Origin: Catellatospora bangladeshensis
GTDB taxonomy: Bacteria > Actinomycetota > Actinomycetes > Mycobacteriales > Micromonosporaceae
Length of the DNA stretch: 64,000 nt
Assembly: GCF_016862575.1 (NCBI RefSeq)
Contig: NZ_BONF01000039.1
Span: forward strand, 1-64,000
Reading direction: 5' to 3'
The notes under the pieces were generated by a model. That model worked only from the letters and a program-made list of their open reading frames with translations, was not told the DNA's origin and made no database searches. Below are positions 17,686 through 26,954 of the stretch, piece after piece. Position 1 is the stretch's first letter. Each line of letters starts with the position of its first letter. Position numbers and translations under genes: made by a program.

Positions 17686-18095
17686 CGCGTCACCCCGCCG
17701 AAGCCGGCCTCGCTGTCGTGGGAGATGCCCAGGGACAGGTCGCCGTCGGGGGTGATGACCTGCAGCACCCGGTCGACCTTCGCCAGCTTCAGGTTTCGGC
17801 GGGCCCTGGCCGACGGGGAGCGCAGTGCGACCATGCCGCCCTCGCGAATGGCGCGGCGGTGCGCGTCCAGCAGAAGCAGGATCCCGGCGGCGTCGATGAC
17901 GTCACACCCGGCCAGGTCGATCACCAGCTGCCGCGGGTGCAGGGCGAGCGCCTCGGAGAGCACCTCATTGACTCCAGGTGCTGAGCTGGCGTCGAGGTCG
18001 CCGCAAACCTGCACTTCGACCACCGGCACCGTCTGTGTCGTCTGCGCTGCGCGGCTGAATTCGTCCACCTTTACCTCCCTGCTGGCGGATTTCAC
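17682..18095 (-). CDS. STAS-domain protein, first gene of the operon
   Basis: 137 aa. The STAS core reads VPVVEVQVCGDLDASSAPGVNEVL, then LVIDLAGCDVIDAAGILLLLDAHRRA. The D-S-S-G phosphoacceptor motif is D-A-A-G (Ala70). Its stop overlaps the start of the GT20-like gene as ATGA. The start has GGAGGTAAA upstream. The promoter region, divergent from the STAS gene at 18342, carries TTGTCACACAACTGTCA (minus strand, 18149-18133), nearly identical to a copy before the divergent gene. Confidence 0.83.
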   Translation of the reverse strand: MKSASREVKVDEFSRAAQTTQTVPVVEVQVCGDLDASSAPGVNEVLSEALALHPRQLVIDLAGCDVIDAAGILLLLDAHRRAIREGGMVALRSPSARARRNLKLAKVDRVLQVITPDGDLSLGISHDSEAGFGGVTR

Positions 18096-18132
18096 CCTTC
18101 CCAGGTGGTACGGCGATCACCACGCAAACCCG

Positions 18133-18149
18133 TGACAGTTGTGTGACAA
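18133..18149 (-). promoter_or_regulatory. TGTCA-N6-TGTCA element before the STAS operon
   Basis: On the minus strand TTGTCACACAACTGTCA, two TGTCA half-sites one helical turn (11 bp) apart, 38 bp upstream of the ATG at 18095. Direct repeats with 11-bp period are typical of OmpR-type response-regulator sites. It matches the element at 18261-18277 at 16 of 17 positions. Confidence 0.6.
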
Positions 18150-18260
18150 GGCACCGCGCGTCACCACATCGCCGCAGGTGGCGGGCATCCAGTGACGTGG
18201 GCACAAGTGTCCGGTGGATGCTCGGCGGCTGGGTGCTGACACGCTGCGGCCGTCGCGGTG

Positions 18261-18277
18261 TTGTCACACGACTGTCA
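18261..18277 (+). promoter_or_regulatory. TGTCA-N6-TGTCA element before the divergent STAS gene
   Basis: TTGTCACACGACTGTCA, 64 bp upstream of the GTG at 18342 and in the same orientation to its gene as the copy at 18133-18149. The shared element implies co-regulation of both STAS transcription units. Confidence 0.6.
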
Positions 18278-18341
18278 TGTGATCGCACGGATGCCGCCAT
18301 GAACGGTTCCGATGCTCGGCCGGGTGAGGAAGGAGGGCAAG

Positions 18342-18704
18342 GTGATCGACGGCCACAGCCATGGCCTGGTAGCCGCCTGGCGCATTCCGGAGGTCGAGGT
18401 TTCCATCGTCGGCGACCTGGACGCCTGGTCGGCGGGCCACGCCAGCCAGGTGCTGGACGAGGCGATGCGGTTTCGGCCGGAAGTGCTGGTCCTCGATATG
18501 GCCAGGTGCCGTTCCCTGGACACCGCGGGAGCGTTGCTGATCGTGCAGACGCATCAGCGGATGCGCTATTCCGGTGGGTCGCTCAGCGTCCGATCCGCGT
18601 TGCCGCAGGTCGTGATGACCTTGCGGGCAGCCGACGAATACGGGGCATTGCATGTGGTGGGGGCCGGACAGCGGCTGCCCAGACACGCCGCCGACGGTCG
18701 CTGA
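18342..18704 (+). CDS. STAS-domain protein, divergent from the operon
   Basis: 120 aa from GTG 18342, with AGGAGGG 5 bp upstream; the ATG at 18312 has no such site. Core: PEVEVSIVGDLDAWSAGHASQVL, then LVLDMARCRSLDTAGALLIVQTH. The phosphoacceptor motif is D-T-A-G, so the second Ser is Ala62; Thr61 could in principle be modified. It shares its promoter element with the divergent operon and is closest in sequence to the STAS protein at 17682. Confidence 0.82.
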   Translation: MIDGHSHGLVAAWRIPEVEVSIVGDLDAWSAGHASQVLDEAMRFRPEVLVLDMARCRSLDTAGALLIVQTHQRMRYSGGSLSVRSALPQVVMTLRAADEYGALHVVGAGQRLPRHAADGR

Positions 18705-19030
18705 GTCCTGCTGCCACACGGCACGAGTCAACGTTCAGCAGTGATCAAGGTTGGGTGGGTTCGTTTCGCGGGATGCGGCGAGCCCGGCCACGCGGACGCG
18801 GGCTGTGCAGGCTCGGGCGGCGGCAGCGGCGCCACGTGCCGGCCGCCGGCGGCAGGGCGGTGGCGCCGCCTGCTTGCAGCGGGTCGCCCGCGCCGCAGGC
18901 CAGAATCGTGTTGAGTGCCTGGCGGCCCGGGTGAGCCGCAGTCAGCTGTGCGCCTCTGGCGCGGGCGTCACGCCGACAAGCGATGAGTGTCGCGACACCG
19001 GCACGACCAGAGCCCTGACCGCGACCCTGC
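18705..19030. other. Spacer without a supported gene
   Basis: A 154-codon plus frame from 18751 crosses this stretch but has no SD, is rich in Ala and Arg as random high-GC frames are, and runs antisense into the nitroreductase gene. No terminator or regulatory element stands out. Confidence 0.5.
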
Positions 19031-20002
19031 CTATCGCATGTCGACGACCCGGGAGACGCCTCGGCGCGGGGTGGGGCGTCCCGGTCGGGCCTGCCCGACC
19101 CGCAGCACCATCTGCGGTACGCCGTCGCGGCCGAACGCGTCGGCCAGCCGCTGCCGTTCGGCGTCGACCTCGATGGGCTGGGACAGCATCGAGGCGGCCA
19201 GGCCCGCGTCGGTGATCGTCAGCAGTACGTGCTGCAGCGCCAGGCCGGCCTGGATCTGCTCGGCGGCGGTGTCACCGGCGGTGCCAAGCACGACGACGAA
19301 CGGGTCGGGATCGAAGTCCATACCGGGCACCGGCGGCCGGTCACCGAAGGCGCGTCGGGGCAGCAGGTCGCCGGGTTGCGGGCTCGGACCACCTGCCGCG
19401 GCGGGCACACCGTCGTCGGACCGGTCGTCGGGCCGGGTCCAGGCGCGCAGCTCCGCCCGGTAGTCCTCATCGGCGGTGAGGGCATCGTGGGCCGCCCGCA
19501 CGATCTCGGAGATCACCTCGATGGATGCCGGTCCGGTGACGAGCTCCACCCACGCACCTTCAGTCTGGGCGGCGTGGACGATCTGCACCCGGGCTTGGAC
19601 CGGTACGGGAGCGGGTCCGAACGGTTCCCGCACGCTGTGGCGCTCGGCGATGGCGGCGTACAGGGCCGTCTCGGTGTCAGTCGCCGGACGGGCGGCGTGC
19701 GGGCTGAGCCGTGCCATCAGCTCGGGGTCGGCGGGGTCGGGCAGCAGGTGGGTGTTGGCGGCCAGGCCGTTGACGGCCAGCGCCAGGCGGGCGTTGAACG
19801 CGGCGGCACCGCAGGCGATCCGCACGGCCCGGCCCGTCGGATCGGCCACCGGCAGCCGGCGGGCCGGATCGGCGCACACGTCGACCGATCCGCCGTGGAT
19901 GCGAAAGCGCCACGGTTGGCTGTTGTGCAGCGACGGGGCGCGTACCGCTGCCGTCACGACCTGCTGAAAGGTGGTAGGGGTCAGCGTCACGGCAGCGGTC
20001 AT
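19031..20002 (-). CDS. Acg-family nitroreductase-like flavoprotein (paralogue 1)
   Basis: 323 aa with the two-lobe pattern of the mycobacterial Acg (Rv2032) family: AAVRAPSLHNSQPWRF near the N-terminus (FMN site), ACGAAAFNARLAL, ERHSVREPF, and a second half with VVLGTAGDTAAEQIQAGLALQHVLLTITDAGLAASMLSQPIEV. Acg proteins are DosR-regulated in mycobacteria; they bind FMN, and a role as a flavin store has been proposed. It is upstream of and on the same strand as nothing close; the adjacent alcohol dehydrogenase gene is also minus-strand, 170 bp away. No DosR-like box was found within 150 bp of its start. Confidence 0.88.
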   Translation of the reverse strand: MTAAVTLTPTTFQQVVTAAVRAPSLHNSQPWRFRIHGGSVDVCADPARRLPVADPTGRAVRIACGAAAFNARLALAVNGLAANTHLLPDPADPELMARLSPHAARPATDTETALYAAIAERHSVREPFGPAPVPVQARVQIVHAAQTEGAWVELVTGPASIEVISEIVRAAHDALTADEDYRAELRAWTRPDDRSDDGVPAAAGGPSPQPGDLLPRRAFGDRPPVPGMDFDPDPFVVVLGTAGDTAAEQIQAGLALQHVLLTITDAGLAASMLSQPIEVDAERQRLADAFGRDGVPQMVLRVGQARPGRPTPRRGVSRVVDMR

Positions 20003-20126
20003 CGTGCTCTCCTGCGGCAGGCCGGGTGTCTGTCCCGATCATCCCCGCTAGCGGTATGAAACACGCCGATTACGGGGTTACTGGGCATTTCGGGGCTGTC
20101 GCGGTGGTGCTGCAGCCCGGATACGG

Positions 20127-20166
20127 CACCGTGGGTGGGCCGCACAGCTGCGGCCCGCCCACGGTG
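20127..20166 (-). terminator. Strong hairpin after the alcohol dehydrogenase gene
   Basis: An 18-bp stem (CACCGTGGGTGGGCCGCA with TGCGGCCCGCCCACGGTG, one G-T pair) and a CAGC loop, 6 bp beyond the stop at 20173. It isolates the nitroreductase gene from read-through. Confidence 0.8.
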
Positions 20167-20172
20167 CGCGAT

Positions 20173-21183
20173 TCAGACCTGGAACACGATGCGGGCGGTG
20201 ACCCGCCCGGCCAGGACGTCGTCGACGGCGTCGTTGATCTCGTCGAGGTCGCGGATCTCGTACTGCACGGTCGTACGTCCGGCGGCGTGCAGGGCGAACA
20301 CCTCGGCAAGGTCGGCGCGGGTGCCGACGATCGACCCGATGACGGTCAGCCCGCCGAGCACCGTCTCGAACACGGGCAGGCGCATGGTGTTGTCCTTGGG
20401 CAGCGACACCAGGACCAGCTGTCCGCCGCGGCGCAGGCTGGCGTGCGCCTGCTCGAGCACTTTCGGGTCGGCGGCCAGCACGACGGCGACGTCGGCGCCG
20501 CCGAGGTCCTGGATCGCGGCGACGGGGTCGGTGCGGGCGGCGTTGACGGTGTGCGCAGCGCCGAGCTTGAGCGCCAGCGCGAGCTTGTCCTCCGTGACGT
20601 CGACGGCGATGGTGTCGCCGCCGAAGATCTGCGCGTACTGCAGGGCCAGGTGGCCGAGCCCACCGATGCCGAAGACGGCCACCCGTTGGGTCGGCCGCAC
20701 CTGTGCCACCTTGATCGCCTTGTAGGTGGTGACTCCGGCGCAGGTCAGCGGAGCGGCGTCGAACGGGCTGACGCCGTCGGGGACTTTCACGACATGGCTG
20801 GCGTATGCGACGGCGTACTCGGCGTGGCCGCCGTCGATCGAGTAGCCGGTGTTGCGCTGCGACAGGCACAGCGTTTCCCGGCCGCTGACGCAGTACTCGC
20901 AGGTGCCGCAGGTGTAACCGAGCCACGGCATGGCCACCCGGTCACCTACCACGACGTCGGTGACGCCGCGGCCGAGGCGCTCGACGATGCCGACGCCCTC
21001 GTGGCCGGGGATGAACGGCAGCGCGGGTTTGACCGGCCAGTCGCCGCGGGCGGCGTGGATGTCGGTGTGGCACAGCCCGCTGGCCTCGACCCGGACCAGG
21101 ATCTGGCCATCGGCCGGCCGCGGGATCGGCACGTCGCCGACGGACAGCGGGGCGTCGAAGCCGGTCACCACGCAGGCGCGCAT
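20173..21183 (-). CDS. Zinc-dependent alcohol dehydrogenase (AdhP-like)
   Basis: 336 aa from ATG 21183 (AAGGAGAG upstream). Catalytic zinc ligands appear in GLCHTD and GHEGVG, the structural zinc set in CGTCEYCVSGRETLC, and the NAD-binding loop in VFGIGGLGHLALQYAQ. It oxidises primary alcohols or reduces aldehydes with NAD(H), a common fermentative sink under low oxygen. A near-perfect DosR-like box lies 91-104 bp upstream of its start. Length is normal for the AdhP group. Confidence 0.92.
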   Translation of the reverse strand: MRACVVTGFDAPLSVGDVPIPRPADGQILVRVEASGLCHTDIHAARGDWPVKPALPFIPGHEGVGIVERLGRGVTDVVVGDRVAMPWLGYTCGTCEYCVSGRETLCLSQRNTGYSIDGGHAEYAVAYASHVVKVPDGVSPFDAAPLTCAGVTTYKAIKVAQVRPTQRVAVFGIGGLGHLALQYAQIFGGDTIAVDVTEDKLALALKLGAAHTVNAARTDPVAAIQDLGGADVAVVLAADPKVLEQAHASLRRGGQLVLVSLPKDNTMRLPVFETVLGGLTVIGSIVGTRADLAEVFALHAAGRTTVQYEIRDLDEINDAVDDVLAGRVTARIVFQV

Positions 21184-21273
21184 GACGGCTCTCCTTTCCT
21201 TCGTGGTGTTGCCTTCACCTTCGAGCCTTCTCCGCACGGCCGTTGCCGTCATGAGGCCGACGTCCCCGCCGGC

Positions 21274-21287
21274 GGGACGTTGGTCCC
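21274..21287 (-). promoter_or_regulatory. DosR-like box upstream of alcohol dehydrogenase
   Basis: GGGAC-GTTG-GTCCC, a perfect palindrome in both arms and extended by C/G to 16 bp. The mycobacterial DosR consensus core is GGGAC-TWWA-GTCCC. It is the best match in the window. Confidence 0.7.
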
Positions 21288-21305
21288 GTCTCGCTTCGAT
21301 GAGGC

Positions 21306-21338
21306 GGTGCCGGCCGCCGGGTTAGGGCGGCCGGCACC
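21306..21338 (-). terminator. Hairpin after the ABC ATPase gene
   Basis: GGTGCCGGCCGCC (21306-21318) and its exact complement (21326-21338) with a 7-nt loop, 12 bp beyond the stop at 21350. Confidence 0.8.
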
Positions 21339-21349
21339 AGGCCGGGTGT

Positions 21350-22534
<1,185 letters not shown>

Positions 22535-22697
22535 GGTCGTCACCTCCGGGGGATGGGGTGGGGTGTATTGCCTGCCCGAGCACGCCTGCGGCGTAGACGG
22601 CCGCTGTGCCCGTGGTGGTGTCGGTTGCAGCGCGGTGCTGCGTCACCGGGTGCGGCCGCCGCGAGGGTCGGCGGCCGCACCCGGGCGGCGGCGGATG

Positions 22698-23267
22698 TCA
22701 GCGCAGGAAGGGCATCCGCCGCACGATCGCGGTCCGGGCCCAGGCCTTGCCGAACCCGAAGGTGTCGCCGGCGTCGGTCAGCGCGAGGACGGCGAGCAGT
22801 CCGGCGTAGATGAGGTGGTCGTCGATGATGGGGTTGTTGGCCGGGGGCAGCACGGCGGTCCACATCAGCACGAGCAGCAGGCCTCCGGCGGTGGCGGCGG
22901 CGCGTAGGCCGATGCCGGCGACCAGCGCGACGCCGACGCCGGCAAGCCCGGTCATGAACAGCCAGTCCGCCCAGGTGGCACCGGCGATCGCCTGGTAGAG
23001 GCCGGCGAACGGGCCTTCGGTGCCGAACTTCAGGAAGCCCAGGGTCGGCCGGCCGCCGTTGATCCAGGCGGCTTCGGCCTTGGTCTCGTGGCCCAGGCCG
23101 AACAGCTTGTCCAGGAACGCCCACAGGAAGACCCAGCCCAGCGCGATGCGCAGGCCGGCCAGGACGAACCGGGTGGCGCGGGCGCGGGCGGTCTGCGGCG
23201 GCGGGGCCGGCCGCGCGAAGGGCTGGTGGCCGTTGGGGGTCGTGCGGGGGGTGAGCAGGGCGGTCAT
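22698..23267 (-). CDS. DoxX-family membrane protein
   Basis: 189 aa from ATG 23267. After a 35-residue cytoplasmic tail there are four membrane segments: LRIALGWVFLWAFLDKLFG, ADWLFMTGLAGVGVALVAG, AATAGGLLLVLMWTAVL and LIYAGLLAVLALTDAG, with the family's short polar loops. DoxX proteins are linked to quinone or thiol redox at the membrane. The same family is seen with sulfur oxidation and in mycobacterial oxidative stress complexes. A weak DosR-like box lies 88 bp upstream. Confidence 0.82.
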   Translation of the reverse strand: MTALLTPRTTPNGHQPFARPAPPPQTARARATRFVLAGLRIALGWVFLWAFLDKLFGLGHETKAEAAWINGGRPTLGFLKFGTEGPFAGLYQAIAGATWADWLFMTGLAGVGVALVAGIGLRAAATAGGLLLVLMWTAVLPPANNPIIDDHLIYAGLLAVLALTDAGDTFGFGKAWARTAIVRRMPFLR

Positions 23268-23354
23268 CGCCGGGTTCCTTCCTCTTCGGGGGTGGCGCCT
23301 TGAGCATCCCGCCGCCGGCCGTGGCGGCGGCAGTGCCGCCGGTCCCGTCCGCAG

Positions 23355-23368
23355 AGGACTAAAGGCTC
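23355..23368 (-). promoter_or_regulatory. Degenerate DosR-like box upstream of doxX
   Basis: AGGAC-TAAA-GGCTC followed by CT; left arm one mismatch, right arm shifted. Position (88 bp upstream of the start) agrees with the better boxes. Confidence 0.35.
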
Positions 23369-23573
23369 CTGCCGTCGGGGCGCGTCGCGGCGGGCAGCTG
23401 GGCAACGGTCAGCAGGTCGCCTGACCCGGTGACATGCGGACGACCGTCCACCCGAAACGAGCCGGGGAGCCGCACGCGCCTGGCAGGTCAGCGAGCCTGG
23501 AGGTGGGCAGCCGCCGGCAGCCGCGAACTGCGAAACATCCTCCGAGGCGGCCCGAGCTACGAATACTGTACGG

Positions 23574-24248
23574 GTGGACAGCATGTCGGCGTTCCCTCGC
23601 AGGGAACTGGTCCTGGCGCTGATCATGGCGTTGGCGGCGGTGGGCACCGCCTGGGCCGGATTCCAGAGCGCGAAGTGGGGCGGGGTGCAGGCCAACGCCT
23701 ACGCCGCGGCGGGGGCGGTGCGCTCCGACGCGGGCCGTGCCTCCACTCTGGCCGCCGAGCAGCGCACGATCGACGTTGTGTCATTCACGACCTGGCTCAA
23801 CGCGCTCAACAACGAGATCATCAACCGGGTCGTGCCTCGCCCGGCGGGAGACTATCGGCCGGACCCCGACACCGCGTCCGGGTTCCTGTTCCAGCGGATG
23901 CGTCCGGAGTTCCGCCCCGCCGTCGACGCGTGGCTGGCCACCCGGCCGCTGGTGAACGCGGCCGCGCCGGCGACGCCGTTCGACATGCCGCAGTACCGGC
24001 TGGCCGCCGACGCCGACGCGCAGCGACTGCTGGACCGAGCCGACGAGCTGTCGGCCACGGCTCGCGCCGCCAACCAGCGCTCCGACAACTACGTGCTGAT
24101 CGCGGTCGTGCTCGCGCTGGTGCTGCTGTTCGCCGGCCTCGCCGGGAAGACCGCCGGCCGTCTCACGCAGACGGCACTGGCGACCCTGGCCGGGATCGCG
24201 CTGCTCGGCGCGGTGACCGCGCTGCTGCTGTCTCCCGTCGAGCTGTGA
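23574..24248 (+). CDS. Membrane protein with N- and C-terminal helices, unknown family
   Basis: 224 aa from GTG 23574, or 221 aa from ATG 23583. One helix near residues 12-30 (ELVLALIMALAAVGTAWAGFQSAKWGG), a roughly 130-residue soluble domain, then two helices (VLIAVVLALVLLFAGLAG and ALATLAGIALLGAVTALLL). The start of the soluble part, AWAGFQSAKWGGVQA, matches a conserved pattern of DUF4337-like proteins but I cannot name a function. TACGAATACT just upstream of the GTG could be a -10 box of a leaderless transcript. Confidence 0.7.
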   Translation: MDSMSAFPRRELVLALIMALAAVGTAWAGFQSAKWGGVQANAYAAAGAVRSDAGRASTLAAEQRTIDVVSFTTWLNALNNEIINRVVPRPAGDYRPDPDTASGFLFQRMRPEFRPAVDAWLATRPLVNAAAPATPFDMPQYRLAADADAQRLLDRADELSATARAANQRSDNYVLIAVVLALVLLFAGLAGKTAGRLTQTALATLAGIALLGAVTALLLSPVEL

Positions 24249-24538
24249 AAGCCGGCCTCGCCCGGTTGACCCGCTGGCAGGCGCGCGCTTCGCCCGCGAG
24301 GTGATGGGTGAGCGGGACGGGCAGGACGCCGACCGGTTCCTGTTCCCCAGCCCGGTGCCGACACTGCTCCTGGCCGACGCCACCGCCGGTGTGCAGCTGC
24401 CGGGGAGCTCGGCGACGCCGTCCCCGGGGCTGGCCGGCGTCGCCAAGGCGGACGCGTGCACGTTCGTCCAGCGCTCGATCGCCGCCGGGTGTCGCAGGTG
24501 CGGACATGGCCTGGCCGCGACGGCAGCCTCGGGTCGGG

Positions 24539-25342
24539 TCAGGATAGGTCGTAGCCGGTCCGCATGCCGTCGAGGGCCGCCGGGCAGGGGCAGTTGCGGT
24601 CGGCGGGCAGGTCGGCGATGGCGGCGAGCAGCAGCGCACGCATGCGTTCGGTGTTGTCCTTGAAGACGCGGAAGACCTCGTCCTGGGTGACGCCGTGGTC
24701 GCCGTCTACGCCGGCGTCGTGGTCGGTGACCAGCGCGATCGAGGTGTAGCAGAGGGCCAGCTCGCGAGCGAGGGCGGCTTCGGGCGCGCCGGTCATGTTG
24801 ATGACGGTGCCGCCGCAGGCCGCGTACCAGCGGGACTCGGCGCGGGTGGAGAAGCGGGGGCCGTCGATGACGACCATGGTGCCGCCCGGTTCGACCGCGA
24901 CGCCGGTCTGCTGCGCGGTCGCCTGGACGGTGGCGCGCCCAGCGGGGCAGTAGGGGTCGGCGAAGGTGACGTGCACGGCGCCGGACTCGACGAAGGTGCG
25001 CTCGCGTCCGCTGGTGCGGTCGATGAGCTGGTCGGGCAGCACGAACGTGCCGGGTCCGAGGTCTGGGCGCAGGCCGCCGACGGCGCAGGGCGCGAGGATC
25101 TGCCGTACGCCCAGCGAGCGCAGCGCCCACAGGTTGGCCCGGTAGGGGATGAGGTGGGGCGGGTGGCGGTGGTCGCGGCCGTGGCGGGGCAGGAACGCCA
25201 CCTGCCGTCCGGCGACCTCGCCGATGGTGATCGCGTCCGACGGCGGGCCGTACGGCGTCTGGACGTCGGTTTCCCGGGCGCCGTCGAGCAGGCTGTAAAG
25301 GCCGGAGCCGCCGATCACGGCGACGGTGGGATTCGCGTTCAC
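24539..25342 (-). CDS. mtnP: S-methyl-5'-thioadenosine phosphorylase (MTAP/PNP family 2)
   Basis: 267 aa from GTG 25342, overlapping the upstream gene as GTGA. It splits methylthioadenosine with phosphate into adenine and methylthioribose 1-phosphate. Visible motifs: VIGGSGLYSL (phosphate loop), FLPRHGRDH, PHLIPYRANLWALRSLG, GPRFSTRAESRWYA and GTVINMTGAPEAALARE, with VTDHDAG. It ends a tightly coupled operon with a methyltransferase, which suggests it clears or supplies a nucleoside by-product there (inference). An inosine-specific relative is possible. Confidence 0.9.
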   Translation of the reverse strand: MNANPTVAVIGGSGLYSLLDGARETDVQTPYGPPSDAITIGEVAGRQVAFLPRHGRDHRHPPHLIPYRANLWALRSLGVRQILAPCAVGGLRPDLGPGTFVLPDQLIDRTSGRERTFVESGAVHVTFADPYCPAGRATVQATAQQTGVAVEPGGTMVVIDGPRFSTRAESRWYAACGGTVINMTGAPEAALARELALCYTSIALVTDHDAGVDGDHGVTQDEVFRVFKDNTERMRALLLAAIADLPADRNCPCPAALDGMRTGYDLS

Positions 25343-25800
25343 TGATTCTCCTCAGGGTCGGAAGCGGTGCGGCGCCGCGCCCGCACGGCGAGCACCGCGG
25401 CGGTGACGAGCCAGACGGCGGCCAGGCAGACGAGGTAGCCGCGGTGGTAGTCGCGGGGCAGGGCGGACGGGTCGTCGGGACGCCGGCCGTAGCCGAGCAG
25501 CAGCGGCAGCGCGACCACGGTCAGCGTCGCGGTGACCAGCAGCGCCCCCTGGACGGGGGGCTTGGCCCAGCCGGGCAGCCGCCGGGTCAGCACCGCCCCG
25601 GCGGCGATCGCCGCGGGCAGCACGATCAGGTCGTGCCCGAGCAGCACGGCCGCGGTGTAGCGAAAGTAGTGCGGCAGGGACACGCTGGTATCGGTCAGCA
25701 GCCCGGCGGCGCCGTATCCGGCGCCGGTCACACCGGCGGCGATCAGCAGACGCCGGCTCCACACGATCGAGGCCGGCAGGGCGGTCGGCGTCCGGGTCAC
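25339..25800 (-). CDS. Four-helix membrane protein in the Mo-oxidoreductase operon
   Basis: 153 aa from GTG 25800, overlapping the oxidoreductase stop as GTGA. Four hydrophobic segments are clear (RLLIAAGVTGAGYGAAGLL, LLGHDLIVLPAAIAAGAVL, VQGALLVTATLTVVALPLLLGYG, LVCLAAVWLVTAAVLAV) with a His between the first two (SLPHYFRY, GHD). It belongs to an actinobacterial group always found next to this oxidoreductase type. It could be a partner subunit. No known family is recognised. Confidence 0.75.
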   Translation of the reverse strand: MTRTPTALPASIVWSRRLLIAAGVTGAGYGAAGLLTDTSVSLPHYFRYTAAVLLGHDLIVLPAAIAAGAVLTRRLPGWAKPPVQGALLVTATLTVVALPLLLGYGRRPDDPSALPRDYHRGYLVCLAAVWLVTAAVLAVRARRRTASDPEENQ

Positions 25801-26954
25801 GGCAGCACCTCGATCCGGGCGACCCACTTGGTCTGCAGCACGCCGGGCCGGTTGGGGGCGATGATCCGGCACGGGTAGCCGTGGTCCGGGTGCAGTTGCT
25901 GCCCGTTGACCCGGAGCGCGAGCAGGGTCAGCGGGTCGGCGGCGTGCGGCGGGGGCAGGGTGGAGATGCGGTAGGGGCTGTCCTGTTCCAGCGAGGTGAC
26001 GCGCACGCTGGCGCCGGGGGCGGCGCCGACCGCGGCGGCCAGCTCCCGGATGGGCACGCCGGTCCAGGTGGCGGTGGCGCTCCAGCCTTCGACGCAGGCG
26101 ATCGGCAGCACGGCGGTGTGCTGCGGCATGGCGGCGAGGTCGGCGAGGCTGAGCCGTAGTGTGCCGGCCGGCCCGGTGACCTCCAGGCGGTAGCCGGGAT
26201 CGGCGGCGGCGGCCGTGACGCCGGCTGCGGCTGCGGACTTGTTGACGGGCAGGCCCTGGGGTCCGATCTGCGGGTCGCGGGGGCCGAGGACGGACAGCCC
26301 GGCCAGCGGCCGCAGCGTCTGCCCGACCGTGGCGGCGGTGATCGCCGCGGCGGCCGCGCCGACCGCCGTCAGCAGGCCGCGCCGGCTCATGCCCGCGGTC
26401 GCCGCCGGCCGCTGCGGGGCGGACAGCGCCCGCCGGACCACCGGCAGCTTGACTCCGAGATGGATCAGCAGTGATCCGGCCAGGATCCACGCGGTCCAGT
26501 AGTGGGCGGTGGTGAAGAAGAAGCTCATCGGCGAGTACCACAGCGCGATGTTGAGCAGGCCGGTGGTGATCTGGAACAGGGCGGAGGCGACGAGCAGGAA
26601 CAGGCTGAGCCGCTCGACCGCGTGCGCGGCGTCGCGGAACGGCGGCCAGCGGAACAGTTTCGGATAGACCGACCACAGCTTGGCCGCCAGCAGCGGCACC
26701 GCCGCCAGGCCGGTCGCCACGTGCAGCCCCTGGGTGACGCGGTACAGGCCGACCGGGCGCGACGGCCAGTAGAACCAGGCGGGCGGGTGCTGGATGGCGT
26801 GGCTGAGGTATCCGGTCAGGAAGCACACCGCGACGGCCGCGCCGAGCAGCACCCCGAGGCGGCTGGTCAGCTGCGGGGAGCGCAACCGGGAGGTGAACAG
26901 CCGGGCGGCTCGCGCCGGGTGGATGCGGTTCAGCGGGCCAGGCAGGCGAACCAT
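25797..26954 (-). CDS. Membrane-bound molybdopterin oxidoreductase (sulfite oxidase-like) with cytochrome b-like N-terminus
   Basis: 385 aa. The first 170 residues contain four membrane helices with His in SHAIQHPPAW, GLHVATG and SLLIHLG, suited to haem binding as in cytochrome b561. Then comes a twin-Arg-less linker (MSRRGLLTAVGAAAAAI), and a C-terminal sulfite-oxidase-fold domain with the Mo-ligand Cys in IACVEGWSATATWTGVPI and HGYPCRIIAPNRPG. It should transfer electrons at the membrane; the substrate is unknown. It overlaps the methyltransferase gene end by 25 bp. Confidence 0.85.
   Translation of the reverse strand: MVRLPGPLNRIHPARAARLFTSRLRSPQLTSRLGVLLGAAVAVCFLTGYLSHAIQHPPAWFYWPSRPVGLYRVTQGLHVATGLAAVPLLAAKLWSVYPKLFRWPPFRDAAHAVERLSLFLLVASALFQITTGLLNIALWYSPMSFFFTTAHYWTAWILAGSLLIHLGVKLPVVRRALSAPQRPAATAGMSRRGLLTAVGAAAAAITAATVGQTLRPLAGLSVLGPRDPQIGPQGLPVNKSAAAAGVTAAAADPGYRLEVTGPAGTLRLSLADLAAMPQHTAVLPIACVEGWSATATWTGVPIRELAAAVGAAPGASVRVTSLEQDSPYRISTLPPPHAADPLTLLALRVNGQQLHPDHGYPCRIIAPNRPGVLQTKWVARIEVLP

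Noticed and set aside
24249-24538. A plus frame from 24301 (120 codons) after the membrane protein
   Set aside because: No motif, and it runs antisense into mtnP; composition switches to Arg/Cys-rich shadow type.
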